Assembly (NCBI RefSeq): GCF_014621695.1
Contig: NZ_CP061281.1
Location: 1,736,001-1,800,000 of the forward strand
Reading direction: 5' to 3'
Length of the DNA: 64,000 nt
Source of the DNA: Streptomyces xanthii
Lineage (GTDB): Bacteria; Actinomycetota; Actinomycetes; Streptomycetales; Streptomycetaceae
The position numbers were made by a program, and so were the translations under genes. Numbering within the stretch: the first letter of the stretch is position 1; every line of letters begins with the position of its first letter. Below are positions 27,317 to 37,200 of the stretch, in pieces. The notes under the pieces are model-generated. The model searched no databases. It saw only the letters and a program-made list of their open reading frames with translations, and was not told where the DNA came from.

Positions 27317-28441
27317 CTACTTCAGGCCGATCTTGTCGCAGGCGGCCTTGTACTTGGCCGTGCAGATCTCGTCGAGGGTGTAGTACCCCTCCTTGACGAC
27401 CGTGTCCTTGATGTTGTCCTGGGTCAGGGAGACGACCGGGACGATGACCGACGGGATGCCCTTGTCGGTGCCGCTGTCGACGGTGCTGGTCTGCAGGGAG
27501 CTGTCGACCTTGCCGGTCTTCGCGATGGAGACGGCCATCTTGGCGACGGTCTCGGCCTCCTGCGGGTACGACTTGAAGACGCTCATGTACTGGTCGCCGG
27601 TGACGATGCGCTGCACGCCGGCGAGCTCGGCGTCCTGGCCGGTGACCGGGGGGAGCTTCTTGAGGCCCGCGGCCTTGAGGGCGGTGATGATGCCGCCCGC
27701 CATGCCGTCGTTGGCCGAGTAGACGCCCTTGATCTTGTCCTTGCCGATCGCGGAGATGGCGCCTTCCATGTTGGCGTTGGCGTTCTCCGGCTTCCACTCC
27801 TTGGTGTCGTAGGACTTGGCGATGTCCACCTTGCCCTTGAGCACCGAGAGCGCGCCGTCCTTGAACTGCTTCGCGTTCGGGTCGGTGATCGCGCCGTTCA
27901 TCATGACGATCTTGCTGCTCGCCTTGGCGTCGGAGCCCATGGCCTTGAGCAGGGCCTCGCCCTGGGTCTTGCCGACCTCGGTGTTGTCGAACGAGGTGTA
28001 GGCGGAGATCGGACCCTCGGCCAGGCGGTCGTACGCGACGACGGGGATGCCCGCGTCCTTGGCCTTCTTCACGCCGCCGGCGACCGCCTTGTAGTCGACC
28101 GCGTCCAGGATCAGCACGTCGACCTTCTTGGTGATCATCGTGTCGATCTGCTGCGACTGCAGGGTCGCGTCCTGCTTGGCGTTGAGGTACTCGACCTTGC
28201 CCTTGCCGTTGGTCAGATCGCTGATCTGCTTCTCGATGATCGGCTTGTCGAACTTCTCGTAGCGAGCCGTCTGGTTCTCCGGCAGCAGCAGGCCGACGGT
28301 TATCGCGTCGCCCTTCTTGCCGGCGGTCTTCTCGGTGTCGCTCTTGTCGCCCGACTCCTTCGCGCTGCCACAGGCGGCGAGGGACACGGCCATGGCGGTG
28401 GCACAGAACGCAACGGCGGCACGACGCATACGCGTGTTCAC
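27317..28441 (-). CDS. xylF: Sugar ABC transporter substrate-binding lipoprotein, XylF type
   Basis: A 374-residue lipoprotein: signal peptide with lipobox SLAACGS, then a periplasmic-binding-protein type I fold of the ribose/xylose family (TVGLLLPENQTARYEKFDKP, VDVLILDAVDYKAVAGGVKK, AGIPVVAYDRLAEGPISAYT, GVYSANDGMAGGIITALKAA, PVTGQDAELAGVQRIVTGDQ). Lys/Asp-rich surface. The gene lies directly downstream of the ROK regulator on the same strand, with its own promoter region in between. Confidence 0.9.
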   Translation of the reverse strand: MNTRMRRAAVAFCATAMAVSLAACGSAKESGDKSDTEKTAGKKGDAITVGLLLPENQTARYEKFDKPIIEKQISDLTNGKGKVEYLNAKQDATLQSQQIDTMITKKVDVLILDAVDYKAVAGGVKKAKDAGIPVVAYDRLAEGPISAYTSFDNTEVGKTQGEALLKAMGSDAKASSKIVMMNGAITDPNAKQFKDGALSVLKGKVDIAKSYDTKEWKPENANANMEGAISAIGKDKIKGVYSANDGMAGGIITALKAAGLKKLPPVTGQDAELAGVQRIVTGDQYMSVFKSYPQEAETVAKMAVSIAKTGKVDSSLQTSTVDSGTDKGIPSVIVPVVSLTQDNIKDTVVKEGYYTLDEICTAKYKAACDKIGLK

Positions 28442-28470
28442 TTCAGAAACCTCCCTGACGAGGCCGCGAC

Positions 28471-28533
28471 GTTGCGGCCGAGGTAGCCGGAAGTCAACTC
28501 GGCCGCAACCCCATCGTCAAGGAGTAAATCCTT
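28471..28533 (-). promoter_or_regulatory. xylF leader/operator region with two inverted repeats
   Basis: GTTGCGGCCGA (28471-28481) pairs with TCGGCCGCAAC (28499-28509) at 17-base spacing. AAGGA-GTAAA-TCCTT (28519-28533) is a second palindrome. Both lie 30-92 bp upstream of xylF, where the adjacent ROK protein would be expected to bind. Assignment to that protein is an inference. Confidence 0.4.
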
Positions 28534-28562
28534 AACGAGATGGCAACGGTGTCATGCGTTCT

Positions 28563-29762
28563 CTAAGTGAAGACAGGTGTGGGCGCGGACGCGGTGCCGT
28601 CCAAAAGGGTTGAATCCCCCATCTCGCTGAGGGCCAGGGCGAGCGCCCCGAGGACCTCCGCGCGACCGCCCAACGCCCCTGGCAGGACCGAGAGTTGACG
28701 CGCCGCGCTGGGGATCGCGTAGCGGCTCACGGACTCCCTTATGGGGCCGAGGACGAGCTCTCCGGCCTCCGCCAGGTCGCCGCCGAGGACCACCCGGGAG
28801 GGGTTCAGCAGGTTGCACAGATTCGCGACGCCGGAGCCGATGTGACGGCCCACGTCGGCGATGACCCGGCGGCAGCCCGGATCGCCGTCCCTGGCGAGCC
28901 GTACGACGCCCTCCATGGTCAGATCGGTGCCGTGGCTCGACTGGAGCAGCTGGAGCACGTAGCGGGCCGCCGTGAAGGTCTCCAGGCAGCCGCGGTTGCC
29001 GCAGCGGCAGACCGGGCCCGACTCGTCCAGCGTGATGTGCCCGATCTCGCCCGCCGTGCCGCCCGGGCCCCGGTAGATCGAGCCGTCGATGACCAGGCCG
29101 GCGCCGACACCGCTGGCGACCTTGATGTACGCCAGGTCCCGCACCCCGCGCCCGCTGCCCCAGACCAGCTCGCCGAGGGCGCCCAGGTTCGCGTCGTTGT
29201 CGACGTGCACCGGGACGCCGAGACGGCGGCCCAGCTCCTCGGCGGGCTTGGCGCCGGTCCAGCCCGGCAGGATGGACGTGGAGCCGAGCGTGCCGCTCTC
29301 CACGTCGATCGGGCCCGGGACGCCGAGTCCGACGCCCGCGACCTTGGAGCGGTCCACGCCGGTCGCCGCGACCAGGCGCTCCACCAGCTGCTCGGCACGG
29401 TCGAAGCCCTGCGCGGCGCTGGCGTCCACGTCCAGCGGCTCGGCCTCCTCGGCGAGGACCTGGTGGGCCAGGTTGCCGATCGCGACGCGCAGGTGCGTGT
29501 GGCCGAAGTCGACGCCGATGACGATGCCCGCGTCGCCGCTGAGCGACACGCTGCGGGCCCTGCGCCCGCCGGCCGAGGTGGGCGTGACCTCGACCGTCCC
29601 CCCGTCCTTGAGCTCCCGGACGATGTTGGAGACGGTCGCCGCCGACAGACCCGTCGTGCGGGCGATCTCGGCCTGTGTGAGCGATCCGGCGAGGCGCACG
29701 GCGCGCACGACCCGCTCCAGATTGGCCCGGTGCAGCGACGACTGCGACCCCGGAGTCTCCAT
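28563..29762 (-). CDS. rok7B7: ROK-family transcriptional regulator (Rok7B7 type)
   Basis: A 399-residue regulator. An N-terminal winged helix (LTQAEIARTTGLSAATVSNI) is followed by a ROK/actin-like domain with the sugar-kinase-type phosphate motif VIGVDFGHTHLRVAIGN and the zinc-binding motif PVCRCGNRGCLETFTAARY. The start follows GGAGAGAGTCA. Position between the NgcEFG-type and xylFGH-type importers matches, from memory, SCO6008 Rok7B7, described as affecting xylose use, carbon catabolite repression and antibiotics. It probably controls xylFGH. Confidence 0.88.
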   Translation of the reverse strand: METPGSQSSLHRANLERVVRAVRLAGSLTQAEIARTTGLSAATVSNIVRELKDGGTVEVTPTSAGGRRARSVSLSGDAGIVIGVDFGHTHLRVAIGNLAHQVLAEEAEPLDVDASAAQGFDRAEQLVERLVAATGVDRSKVAGVGLGVPGPIDVESGTLGSTSILPGWTGAKPAEELGRRLGVPVHVDNDANLGALGELVWGSGRGVRDLAYIKVASGVGAGLVIDGSIYRGPGGTAGEIGHITLDESGPVCRCGNRGCLETFTAARYVLQLLQSSHGTDLTMEGVVRLARDGDPGCRRVIADVGRHIGSGVANLCNLLNPSRVVLGGDLAEAGELVLGPIRESVSRYAIPSAARQLSVLPGALGGRAEVLGALALALSEMGDSTLLDGTASAPTPVFT

Positions 29763-29952
29763 TGACTCTCTCCACCCTTAGCCCTATGGCGGGCGGCCCC
29801 CGTAAATGAGCCGTCCGTGGCCCGCGTCACACGGACAGTGACCGGGCCTTGTACAAGTTATGAACTCCAAGCTCCGCTGAAGGGGCCTCTGGCGTCAAGC
29901 CCTTGACAGAAATCGGTTCCTACGACGCAACGCGCGCGGGCCGCACACGCGG

Positions 29953-30000
29953 ACAGGGGCCGGGCCCCGGAGAGCGGTCTCTCCGGGGCCCGGCCCCTGT
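29953..30000 (-). terminator. Terminator of the ngcEFG-type operon
   Basis: Perfect 22-bp stem (arms 29953-29974 and 29979-30000, starting ACAGGGGCCGGG) closed by the tetraloop CGGT, 30 bp past the last permease stop. One of the strongest hairpins in the window. Confidence 0.85.
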
Positions 30001-30029
30001 GGCACGCGGGTGCGGCGCGACGGTGTGCG

Positions 30030-30938
30030 TCAGCGGAAGGTGCCCTGCGACACCGAACCGGCGATCCGCCGCTGGAAGATGATGTACACGATCAGCACGG
30101 GCACGACCGTGACCACGATGGCCGCGAACAGGCCGCCGTAGTCGATGTCGTAGACCTGCGAGGACGCGTAGGCGGACATTCCCTGGGTCAGCACCCATTT
30201 GTCCTGGTCGGTGTTGAGTGCCACCGGCAGGAGGAACTGGTTCCACAGGCCCAGGAAGTTGAAGATCGCCACCGCGGCCATGCCCGGCTTGGCCATCGGC
30301 AGCATCACCTGGAAGAACGCCCGCCAGTCACCGGCGCCGTCGATCAGCGCGGCCTCGTAGACGTCGTGCGGCAGCGACCGGAAGAACGAGTACAGGAAGA
30401 ACATCGTGAACGGCAGCGCGAACGCGACGTACGTGAGGACGAGACCGGGCCGCGTGTTCAGCAGACCGAAGTTCTGCAGCTGGAAGAAGAGCGGCACGAT
30501 CGCCAGGAAGACCGGGAAGGTCAGCCCGGCGAGCATCACGTAGTAGATCAGCCGGCGGCCGGGGAACTCGAACCTGGCCAGGACGTAGGCGCACATCGCG
30601 CCCAGCAGCATGACCAGGACCAGCGCGGAGACGACGATGATCACCGAGTTGAGGAAGTACTTCCCGATGTTCGCGTCGGTCCACGCGTGCGCGTAGTTCT
30701 CGAACCGCCAGCGCTTCGGCAGCTTGAACGGCGACGACAGGATCTCGCTGGTGGACTTGAACGAGGACACCAGCACCCACAGCATGGGCACGATCACGAT
30801 CACGGACCACAGGATCAGCAGCGTGTGCGAGATCACCGCGAACCGGCGGTCGCTGCTCGCGGCGGCTCTCGTCAGCTTCCGGTCACGCGCCGGCTTGCGG
30901 TCCGTCGTCTGTTCCCGGTCGGCAACAATGGCGCTCAC
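30030..30938 (-). CDS. ngcG: Carbohydrate ABC transporter permease, NgcG type (MalG family)
   Basis: A 302-residue permease with six helices. GTG 30938 overlaps the upstream permease stop as GTGA. The EAA loop is YEAALIDGAGDWRAFFQVMLP and the first helix is LLILWSVIVIVPMLWVLVSS. N-terminal 35 residues are hydrophilic and charged. Third gene of a binding protein-permease-permease unit with no ATPase gene; in Streptomyces the shared ATPase MsiK usually energises such CUT1 importers. Confidence 0.85.
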   Translation of the reverse strand: MSAIVADREQTTDRKPARDRKLTRAAASSDRRFAVISHTLLILWSVIVIVPMLWVLVSSFKSTSEILSSPFKLPKRWRFENYAHAWTDANIGKYFLNSVIIVVSALVLVMLLGAMCAYVLARFEFPGRRLIYYVMLAGLTFPVFLAIVPLFFQLQNFGLLNTRPGLVLTYVAFALPFTMFFLYSFFRSLPHDVYEAALIDGAGDWRAFFQVMLPMAKPGMAAVAIFNFLGLWNQFLLPVALNTDQDKWVLTQGMSAYASSQVYDIDYGGLFAAIVVTVVPVLIVYIIFQRRIAGSVSQGTFR

Positions 30939-31993
30939 CGAGCACCTCCCTTGACCGCGCCACGACGGGCCTTGGCCCCGGGCGCTTTCTTTCTGCCCTC
31001 GCCCTCGCCGCCGCCCGTCAGACGGTTGACGAGGAACACGAGTGCCGCGAACACGAGGGTCACGACGGCGAGCACGACACCCATGGCGGTGGCGAGTCCG
31101 AACTGCTGCTTCGCGAAAGCGACGTTGAACAGCCGCTGGCTGATCGTCAGGGTCGAGTTGTTCGGGCCACCGCCCGGCAGCATCGCCTGGACGTAGACGA
31201 ACGAGTCGAGCGCGGCGATGCCCAGGTAGATGTAGCCCGTCTGCACGGTGTCCCGGATCGACGGCAGGGTGACCGAGAGGGTCATCCGCAGCCGGCCGGC
31301 CCCGTCGATCCTCGCCGCCTCGTACAGCTCCGCGGGGACGCCCTTGATCGCGGCGATGAAGAGCACCGCGTAGAAGCCGACGAGCCCCCAGACGATGACG
31401 AACATCAGGGACGGCATCGCGCTCGCCGTCTCGCCCAGCCAGGCGAACTTGTCGAACCCGTCGAGGCCGAGGCCCGTGAGGATGCCGTTGACCAGGCCTG
31501 CGTTCGGGTCGTACATCTGCGCCCACACCAGGCCGACGATGATCGCCGGCACGACGTAGGGGAAGAACGAGACGATCCGGTAGAACGACGCTCCCTTGAT
31601 GCCCCGGACGGGGCCCCTGCTGGGACCGCCCAGGGTGACGGCCACCGCGACCCCCAGGGCGAGCGTCAACGTCACCAGCGGCACGCAGACCGCGAGGATC
31701 GCGATGTTGCGCAACGCCTTCATGAAGACGTCGTCCTGGAACATCTTGGTGAAGTTGTCCAGGCCGACGAACTCGTAGTCCGGGCTGAAGCCGCGCCAGT
31801 CGGTCATCGCCCAGAAGATCGCCTGGACGAACGGGTACAGGACGAAGAGCACGAAGATGGCCAGCGGGACGCCGAGGAACGCGAGGAAGAACGTCACCCG
31901 GTCGAAGGTGAGCTTGCGGCGCCGGGGCCGCCCACCGCGAGCGGCCGGCGCCGGCCGGCGGCTCGCGGTGTCGGAGATGGTCGTTTCTTTCAT
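30935..31993 (-). CDS. ngcF: Carbohydrate ABC transporter permease, NgcF type (MalF family)
   Basis: A 352-residue permease, six helices, with an EAA loop ELYEAARIDGAGRLRMTLSV and a long Arg-rich N-terminus. The C-terminus is unusually basic (GEGEGRKKAPGAKARRGAVK). It starts eight bases before the binding-protein stop and overlaps the next permease by four bases, so the three genes are one transcript. Confidence 0.85.
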   Translation of the reverse strand: MKETTISDTASRRPAPAARGGRPRRRKLTFDRVTFFLAFLGVPLAIFVLFVLYPFVQAIFWAMTDWRGFSPDYEFVGLDNFTKMFQDDVFMKALRNIAILAVCVPLVTLTLALGVAVAVTLGGPSRGPVRGIKGASFYRIVSFFPYVVPAIIVGLVWAQMYDPNAGLVNGILTGLGLDGFDKFAWLGETASAMPSLMFVIVWGLVGFYAVLFIAAIKGVPAELYEAARIDGAGRLRMTLSVTLPSIRDTVQTGYIYLGIAALDSFVYVQAMLPGGGPNNSTLTISQRLFNVAFAKQQFGLATAMGVVLAVVTLVFAALVFLVNRLTGGGEGEGRKKAPGAKARRGAVKGGAR

Positions 31994-32000
31994 CGCGGTG

Positions 32001-33407
32001 CTAGCTGACCTTGATCTTGTCGACGGAGTCGTCTTCCCGGATCTTGTCGGAGATCTTCTGCAGCGCCGAGGTCAGCCCCTTGCCGTCGATGTCGCCGGAG
32101 AGGAACGAGTTGAACGGCACCAGCTGGTCCGTGTTCATCCCGTAGGCCTCGACGAAGTTGTAGGTGAAGATGTTGGTGCCCGCGGCCTCCAGCATCTTCG
32201 TCTGCGAGACGAGGGCCGACGAGCCGTAACCGTCGGCGGGCACGGTGCCCTTGACGATCGTCGGGGCCAGCTTCGTCTTCGAGAAGTTGGCGGCCGCCTT
32301 CTCGGACAGCATCGCCCGCAGGACCTCCTTGCCGCCGGCCGGGTTCTTGCCCTGCTTGGGCACGATGTACGGCTCGCCCGCGGCCGCGCGGATCGCCTCG
32401 TAGGGCAGCTTCGGCTTGTCGGTGAGCGTCATCGACGGGAAACCGGTCATCTGGAAGTCGGCCTTCGTGGCCTTCTTCATCTCGTTCTCGATCCAGCCGC
32501 CGGACGGGTAGAGCAGCGCCTTCTGGTCGTTGCTCCAGATCGCCTGCGCCTTCTGGAACTGGGTGCCGGAGCCGCCGGGGACGAACATCTTCTGCTTGAC
32601 CATGGTCTCCATGACCTTGATCACGCCCTGGACGGCCGGGTGCGACCAACAGCCCTTCTCCAGGTTCTCCAGCGCGAGCCGGACCTCGTCGCCGCCCTCC
32701 TTGATCGCCGAGTCGATCAGGAGCGTGCGGTAGTAGGTCGCCGCCTCCTTGCCGTGGACGAAGAGGTACTTGCCCTTCTTCTTCGCCTTCTGGCCGAGGT
32801 CGAGCGCCTCGTCCCACGTCTTCGGCGGGGTCCAGCCGTTCGCCTCGAACAGCGTCTTCGAGTACCAGACGCCGTAGACCGTCATCACGTAGTTGAGCGC
32901 GACGAACTTGTCCTTGAACGTGCCGGGGTCCTTGACGCCGGGGTAGACGATGTCGGCGATCTTCTTGCCCTCGTAGGTGTTGGCCTCGAAGACGTCGTCG
33001 AGCTCCTCGAGCTGGTCGAGGATGCCGAGGAAGCCGATCTGGTCCTCACCGGAATTGTCGATGAGGTCCGGCGGGTTGCCGCCGACGAAGCGGGGCTGGA
33101 GCTCCGGGGCGATGTCGACGACCGGCTTGACCTGGACCTTGAGGCCCTTGACCTGGCTGCCGACGACCTGGTTGGTGTAGTCGACGTAGTCGGTGCCGTA
33201 GCCGCCGTCGAAGATGGCCGCGTCGACCTTGGAGTTCTTGGCGACGCCGAACGGGTTCGTGGCGCTCTTCTCGCCCTTCGGACCGCCACCTCCGTCGCCC
33301 TTGCCCGAGGGAGAGCCACACGCCACCGCGAACGAACCCATCGCCGCGGTTGCGATCGCTCCGCGCAGGAGCGTCCGCCTGTCAAGAGAGCCGGCACGAA
33401 TGGTCAT
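32001..33407 (-). CDS. ngcE: Extracellular solute-binding lipoprotein, NgcE type (GlcNAc/chitobiose)
   Basis: A 468-residue CUT1 binding protein. The N-terminus combines a twin-arginine motif (SLDRRTLLRGAIA) with a lipobox ending in FAVACGS, so it is probably a Tat-exported lipoprotein. ATG 33407 follows GAGGATGCAGAG. Segments LYPSGGWIENEMKKAT and AAAGEPYIVPKQGKNPAGG resemble NgcE of the N-acetylglucosamine/chitobiose importer. From memory, this locus equals SCO6005-6007, reported to import (GlcNAc)2. Substrate is inferred from that resemblance and from the DasR-like site upstream. Confidence 0.82.
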   Translation of the reverse strand: MTIRAGSLDRRTLLRGAIATAAMGSFAVACGSPSGKGDGGGGPKGEKSATNPFGVAKNSKVDAAIFDGGYGTDYVDYTNQVVGSQVKGLKVQVKPVVDIAPELQPRFVGGNPPDLIDNSGEDQIGFLGILDQLEELDDVFEANTYEGKKIADIVYPGVKDPGTFKDKFVALNYVMTVYGVWYSKTLFEANGWTPPKTWDEALDLGQKAKKKGKYLFVHGKEAATYYRTLLIDSAIKEGGDEVRLALENLEKGCWSHPAVQGVIKVMETMVKQKMFVPGGSGTQFQKAQAIWSNDQKALLYPSGGWIENEMKKATKADFQMTGFPSMTLTDKPKLPYEAIRAAAGEPYIVPKQGKNPAGGKEVLRAMLSEKAAANFSKTKLAPTIVKGTVPADGYGSSALVSQTKMLEAAGTNIFTYNFVEAYGMNTDQLVPFNSFLSGDIDGKGLTSALQKISDKIREDDSVDKIKVS

Positions 33408-33940
33408 CTCTGCATCCTCACTGATCGGTTGGAGCTGTACGGATGTGCTGCGTGTGCGGCCGGCGGGCCGGGTCGGCCGGGCCCTTGCCGCACTTCTCTT
33501 GGAGCGCGCCCCAGGTGCGGGTCTCCGCCAGAGGGGTCCGCGGAGCTGCGTGCCGGGGCGTTTCGCCGTCGTCCCGGTGCCGCGCGGCGGCACCGAGGGT
33601 GATCAGCTGAGCGATGCCGGAAAAGCGGTCACCGGGGCCGCGGCCGGAGCGACGGTCGCGCCCCGCTCGATCAGATCGCGATGGCGTACGCCGGGGGTGG
33701 ATCCCATGCTCAAGTCCTCGCCTTCTCCAGGACTCAGGCGGTGAACCGGATCCTCCCCGGCACCGCGGTGATGTGCTGTGTCGTCCCCTCACCGAGGGGG
33801 AACGCAGGTGGAGCTGGGTGCTGCGATGAGAACCGGCGGCAAGGGGGAATCCGACGGGCCGCGCGCTCGCGCCCCCGCCGCTCTCCCCCCGTTCCCCGGG
33901 TCCGTCCTCGGCCGGTTCGCACCGGCCGGGCCAGACGCCG

Positions 33941-33956
33941 ACAGGTATAGTCCACT
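33941..33956. promoter_or_regulatory. Candidate DasR-responsive element (dre)
   Basis: ACAGGTATAGTCCACT matches the dre consensus ACTGGTCTAGACCACT at 13 of 16 positions. It overlaps a leftward promoter TTGCCC-N18-TATACC (33944-33973 read on the minus strand). DasR is the GlcNAc-responsive GntR regulator of chitin/GlcNAc genes in Streptomyces. Confidence 0.6.
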
Positions 33957-34218
33957 TCCCGCGGGGTGGGCAAGATCGAATGCAGGTTTGGACGTCGGTC
34001 TTTTCCGAGTTGAGACCTCACGGAAACCAGCCACGGCATCGCCCCGGCCCGCATTCCCCCGCGCCGCCGGCTTTCCCGCGTTCGGAGGTCGAACGCGGGG
34101 CGCGTTTCCGTGCCCCGTACACCCGAGCGAGTCGGCACCCGGTGCGGGTGCCCGTACGGCCCAACACCCTTGACACCCTTGACCACTTGCCGCACTACTG
34201 GACCCTGCGCACCAAGTT

Positions 34219-34230
34219 GACAACGTTGTC
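34219..34230. promoter_or_regulatory. LacI-type palindrome before the GH92 gene
   Basis: GACAACGTTGTC, a perfect 12-bp palindrome with central ACGT, 25 bp upstream of the GH92 start codon and overlapping a TTGACA. The shape fits a LacI/GalR-family operator; no such regulator is encoded in the window. Confidence 0.4.
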
Positions 34231-34254
34231 CGAGCGCGCCGGGAGGGTGCAGGG

Positions 34255-37200
34255 ATGCAGGGCGGAAGCAGGGGAAGCACGGGTCACAGAACGGGCCGGT
34301 ACAGAACCGGCCGGAGCCGGCGACGGCTCGGCGTCACGGCGGTACTGGGGGCGGCCGCCCTGGTCCTGACCACTGCGGGGCAGGGCGCGGCGGCCCCGCG
34401 GCCCGACCGGGAAGGGGACGCGGCGCAGGGGTTCAGCTCCTCCTTCGAGGCGGGCCAGCCCGCGCCGGACTGGCTGAACACGGTCGACACGGACGCGGAC
34501 GGGAAGAAGCGCGCGAGCGGGGTCGACGGCGGCTACGTCGCGGGCATCCCCGGCAATGTGAACGGGCACGTCACCGAGGTCCGGGCCAGCGCCGAGAACG
34601 CGGGCGGCGGGGAGACCAAGGAGAACCTGGTCGACGGGGAGGCCGGCACGAAGTGGCTGGCCTTCGCGCCGACGGCCTGGGTCGAGTACGACCTCGACTC
34701 GCCCGTCGAGGTCCGCAAGTACGCGCTGACCTCGGCGAACGACCACGACGAGCGCGACCCGAAGGACTGGGTCCTCAAGGGCTCGGCGGACGGCACGACC
34801 TGGACCACGCTGGACAGCCGTACCGGGGAAAGCTTCGGGGCGCGGTTCGAGACGAAGACGTACGCGATCGAGAAGCCGGCCGCGTACGCGCACTTCCGGA
34901 TCGAGTTCACGAAGAACAACGGCGCCCCGGACATCACCCAGCTCGCCGACCTCCAGCTGTCCACGGGCGACGAGCAGGCCCCGGCCCCCGAGGACATGCT
35001 CTCGCTCGTCGACAAGGGTCCGGGCGGCTCGCCGACGGCGAAGGCGGGCGCGGGCTTCACGGGAGTGCGCGCGCTGCGCTACGCCGGCACCCACAAGACG
35101 GACGGGCGCGCGTACTCGTACAACAAGGTGTTCGACGTCAACGTGGCGGTGGAGAAGGACACCGAGCTGTCCTACAAGATCTTCCCGCAGATGGCCGACA
35201 AGGATCTCGACTACGACGCCACGAACGTCTCCGTCGACCTGGCCTTCACCGACGGCACGTACCTGAGCGACCTCAAGGCCGTCGACTCCCACGGCGGGCT
35301 CCTCACGCCGCAGGGGCAGGGCGCGGCGAAGCGGCTCTATGTGAACCAGTGGAACGCGGTGCGCTCCGGGATCGGCTCGGTCGCCGCCGGGAAGACCGTC
35401 GACCGGATCCTCGTCGCCTACGACTCCCCCAAGGGTCCGGCGAAGTTCCGCGGCTGGATCGACGACCTCGGCATCGAGCGGGCGAAGCCCGCGGAGCCTA
35501 AGGCGCACCTGAGCGACTACGCGTCGACGACCCGCGGTACGAACTCCAGCGGCGGCTTCTCGCGCGGCAACACCTTCCCGGCGACGGCCGTCCCGCACGG
35601 CTTCAACTTCTGGACGCCGGTCACCAACGCGGGCTCGCTGAGCTGGCTCTACGACTACGCCCGGGACAACGACAAGGACAACCTGCCCACGATGGAGGCG
35701 CTGGCGGCGAGCCACGAGCCGAGTCCGTGGATGGGTGACCGCCAGACGTTCCAGATGATGCCGTCGGCGGCGAAGACGGTCGACACGTCCCGCGCGGGGC
35801 GCGCGCTGCCCTTCCGGCACGAGAACGAGACGGCCCGCCCCTACTACTACGGGGTGACGTTCGAGAACGGTGTGAAGGCCGAGATGGCCCCCACCGACCA
35901 CGCGGCGGCGCTGCGCTTCACCTATCCGGGCGACGACGCGAGCGTGATCTTCGACAACGTCTCCGAGCAGGGCGGCCTCACCCTCGACCGGGACAAGGGG
36001 GTCGTCACCGGCTACTCGGACGTGAAGTCGGGGCTGTCGACGGGCGCGACGCGGCTGTTCGTGTACGGCGTCTTCGACAGGCCGGTGAAGGAGGCCGCGT
36101 CGGCGGGCGTGAAGGGGCACTTCACGTTCGACGCCGGCAAGGACCGCACGGTGACGCTGCGCCTGGCGACCTCGCTCATCAGCATCGACCAGGCGGCCGA
36201 CAACCTGGCGCAGGAGGTGCCGGAGCGGCGGTCGTTCACGCAGGTGCGGGACGCGGCGCGGGCCCAGTGGGACACGCTGATGCGGAAGGTGGAGGTCGAG
36301 GGCGCGACGCAGGACCAGCTCACCTCGCTCTACTCCTCGCTGTACCGGCTGTACCTGTACCCCAACTCGGGCTTCGAGAAGGTCCGTTCGGCGGGCGGCA
36401 AGGGCACGTACAAGTACGCCTCGCCGTTCTCCCCGATGCCGGGTCCGGACACCCCGACGCACACCGGCGCGAAGATCGTGGAGGGGAAGCCGTACGTCAA
36501 CAACGGCTTCTGGGACACCTACCGGACGACCTGGCCCGCGTACACGCTGCTCACTCCGGGGAAGGCGGGTGAGCTGGTCGACGGGTTCGTGCAGCAGTAC
36601 CGGGACGGCGGCTGGATCTCTCGGTGGTCCTCGCCCGGGTACGCGGACCTGATGACGGGCACGTCGTCGGACGTGGCGTTCGCCGACGCGTACGTGAAGG
36701 GCGTCAAGGGCTTCGACGCCGAGGCGGCGTACAAGGCGGCGGTCAAGAACGCGACCGTGGTGCCGCCGTCGTCGGGCGTCGGCCGCAAGGGCATGGAGAC
36801 CTCTCCGTTCCTCGGCTACACGTCGACGGACACGCACGAGGGCCTGTCGTGGGCGCTGGAGGGCTACCTCAACGACTACGGCATCGCGCGGATGGGCCAG
36901 GCGCTCTACAAGAAGACGGGCGAGAAGAAGTACAAGGAGGAGTCGGAGTACTTCCTGAACCGCGCCCGTGACTACGTGAACATGTTCGACGGCAAGGCGG
37001 CCGGCACCGGCTTCTTCCAGGGCAAGGACGCCCAGGGCGACTGGCGCGTGAAGTCGGAGGACTTCGACCCGCGCATCTGGGGTCACGACTACACGGAGAC
37101 CAACGCCTGGGGCTACGCGTTCACGGCGGTCCAGGACAGCCGGGGCCTCGCCAATCTGTACGGCGGCCGCGACGGTCTCGCGAAGAAGCTCGACACGTAC

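Larger units (their letters stand above)
33408..34254. promoter_or_regulatory. 847-bp gene-free divergent control region (ngcE / GH92)
   Basis: No frame in this region has credible protein sequence; the annotatable ORFs are Arg/Pro-rich shadows. It contains a candidate DasR site overlapping a leftward promoter (33941-33973), a possible GH92 promoter (TTGACA at 34170) and a palindrome at 34219. If the leftward promoter is used, ngcE has a leader of about 530 nt. Confidence 0.55.

Noticed and set aside
30030..31526. 498-codon permease extended upstream of NgcG
   Set aside because: The extra part is the ngcF gene out of frame; GTG 30938 is the start.
33734..34280. Possible genes between ngcE and the GH92 gene
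   Set aside because: All frames give Arg/Pro/Gly-rich sequence without ribosome sites or motifs, and the region carries regulatory palindromes.
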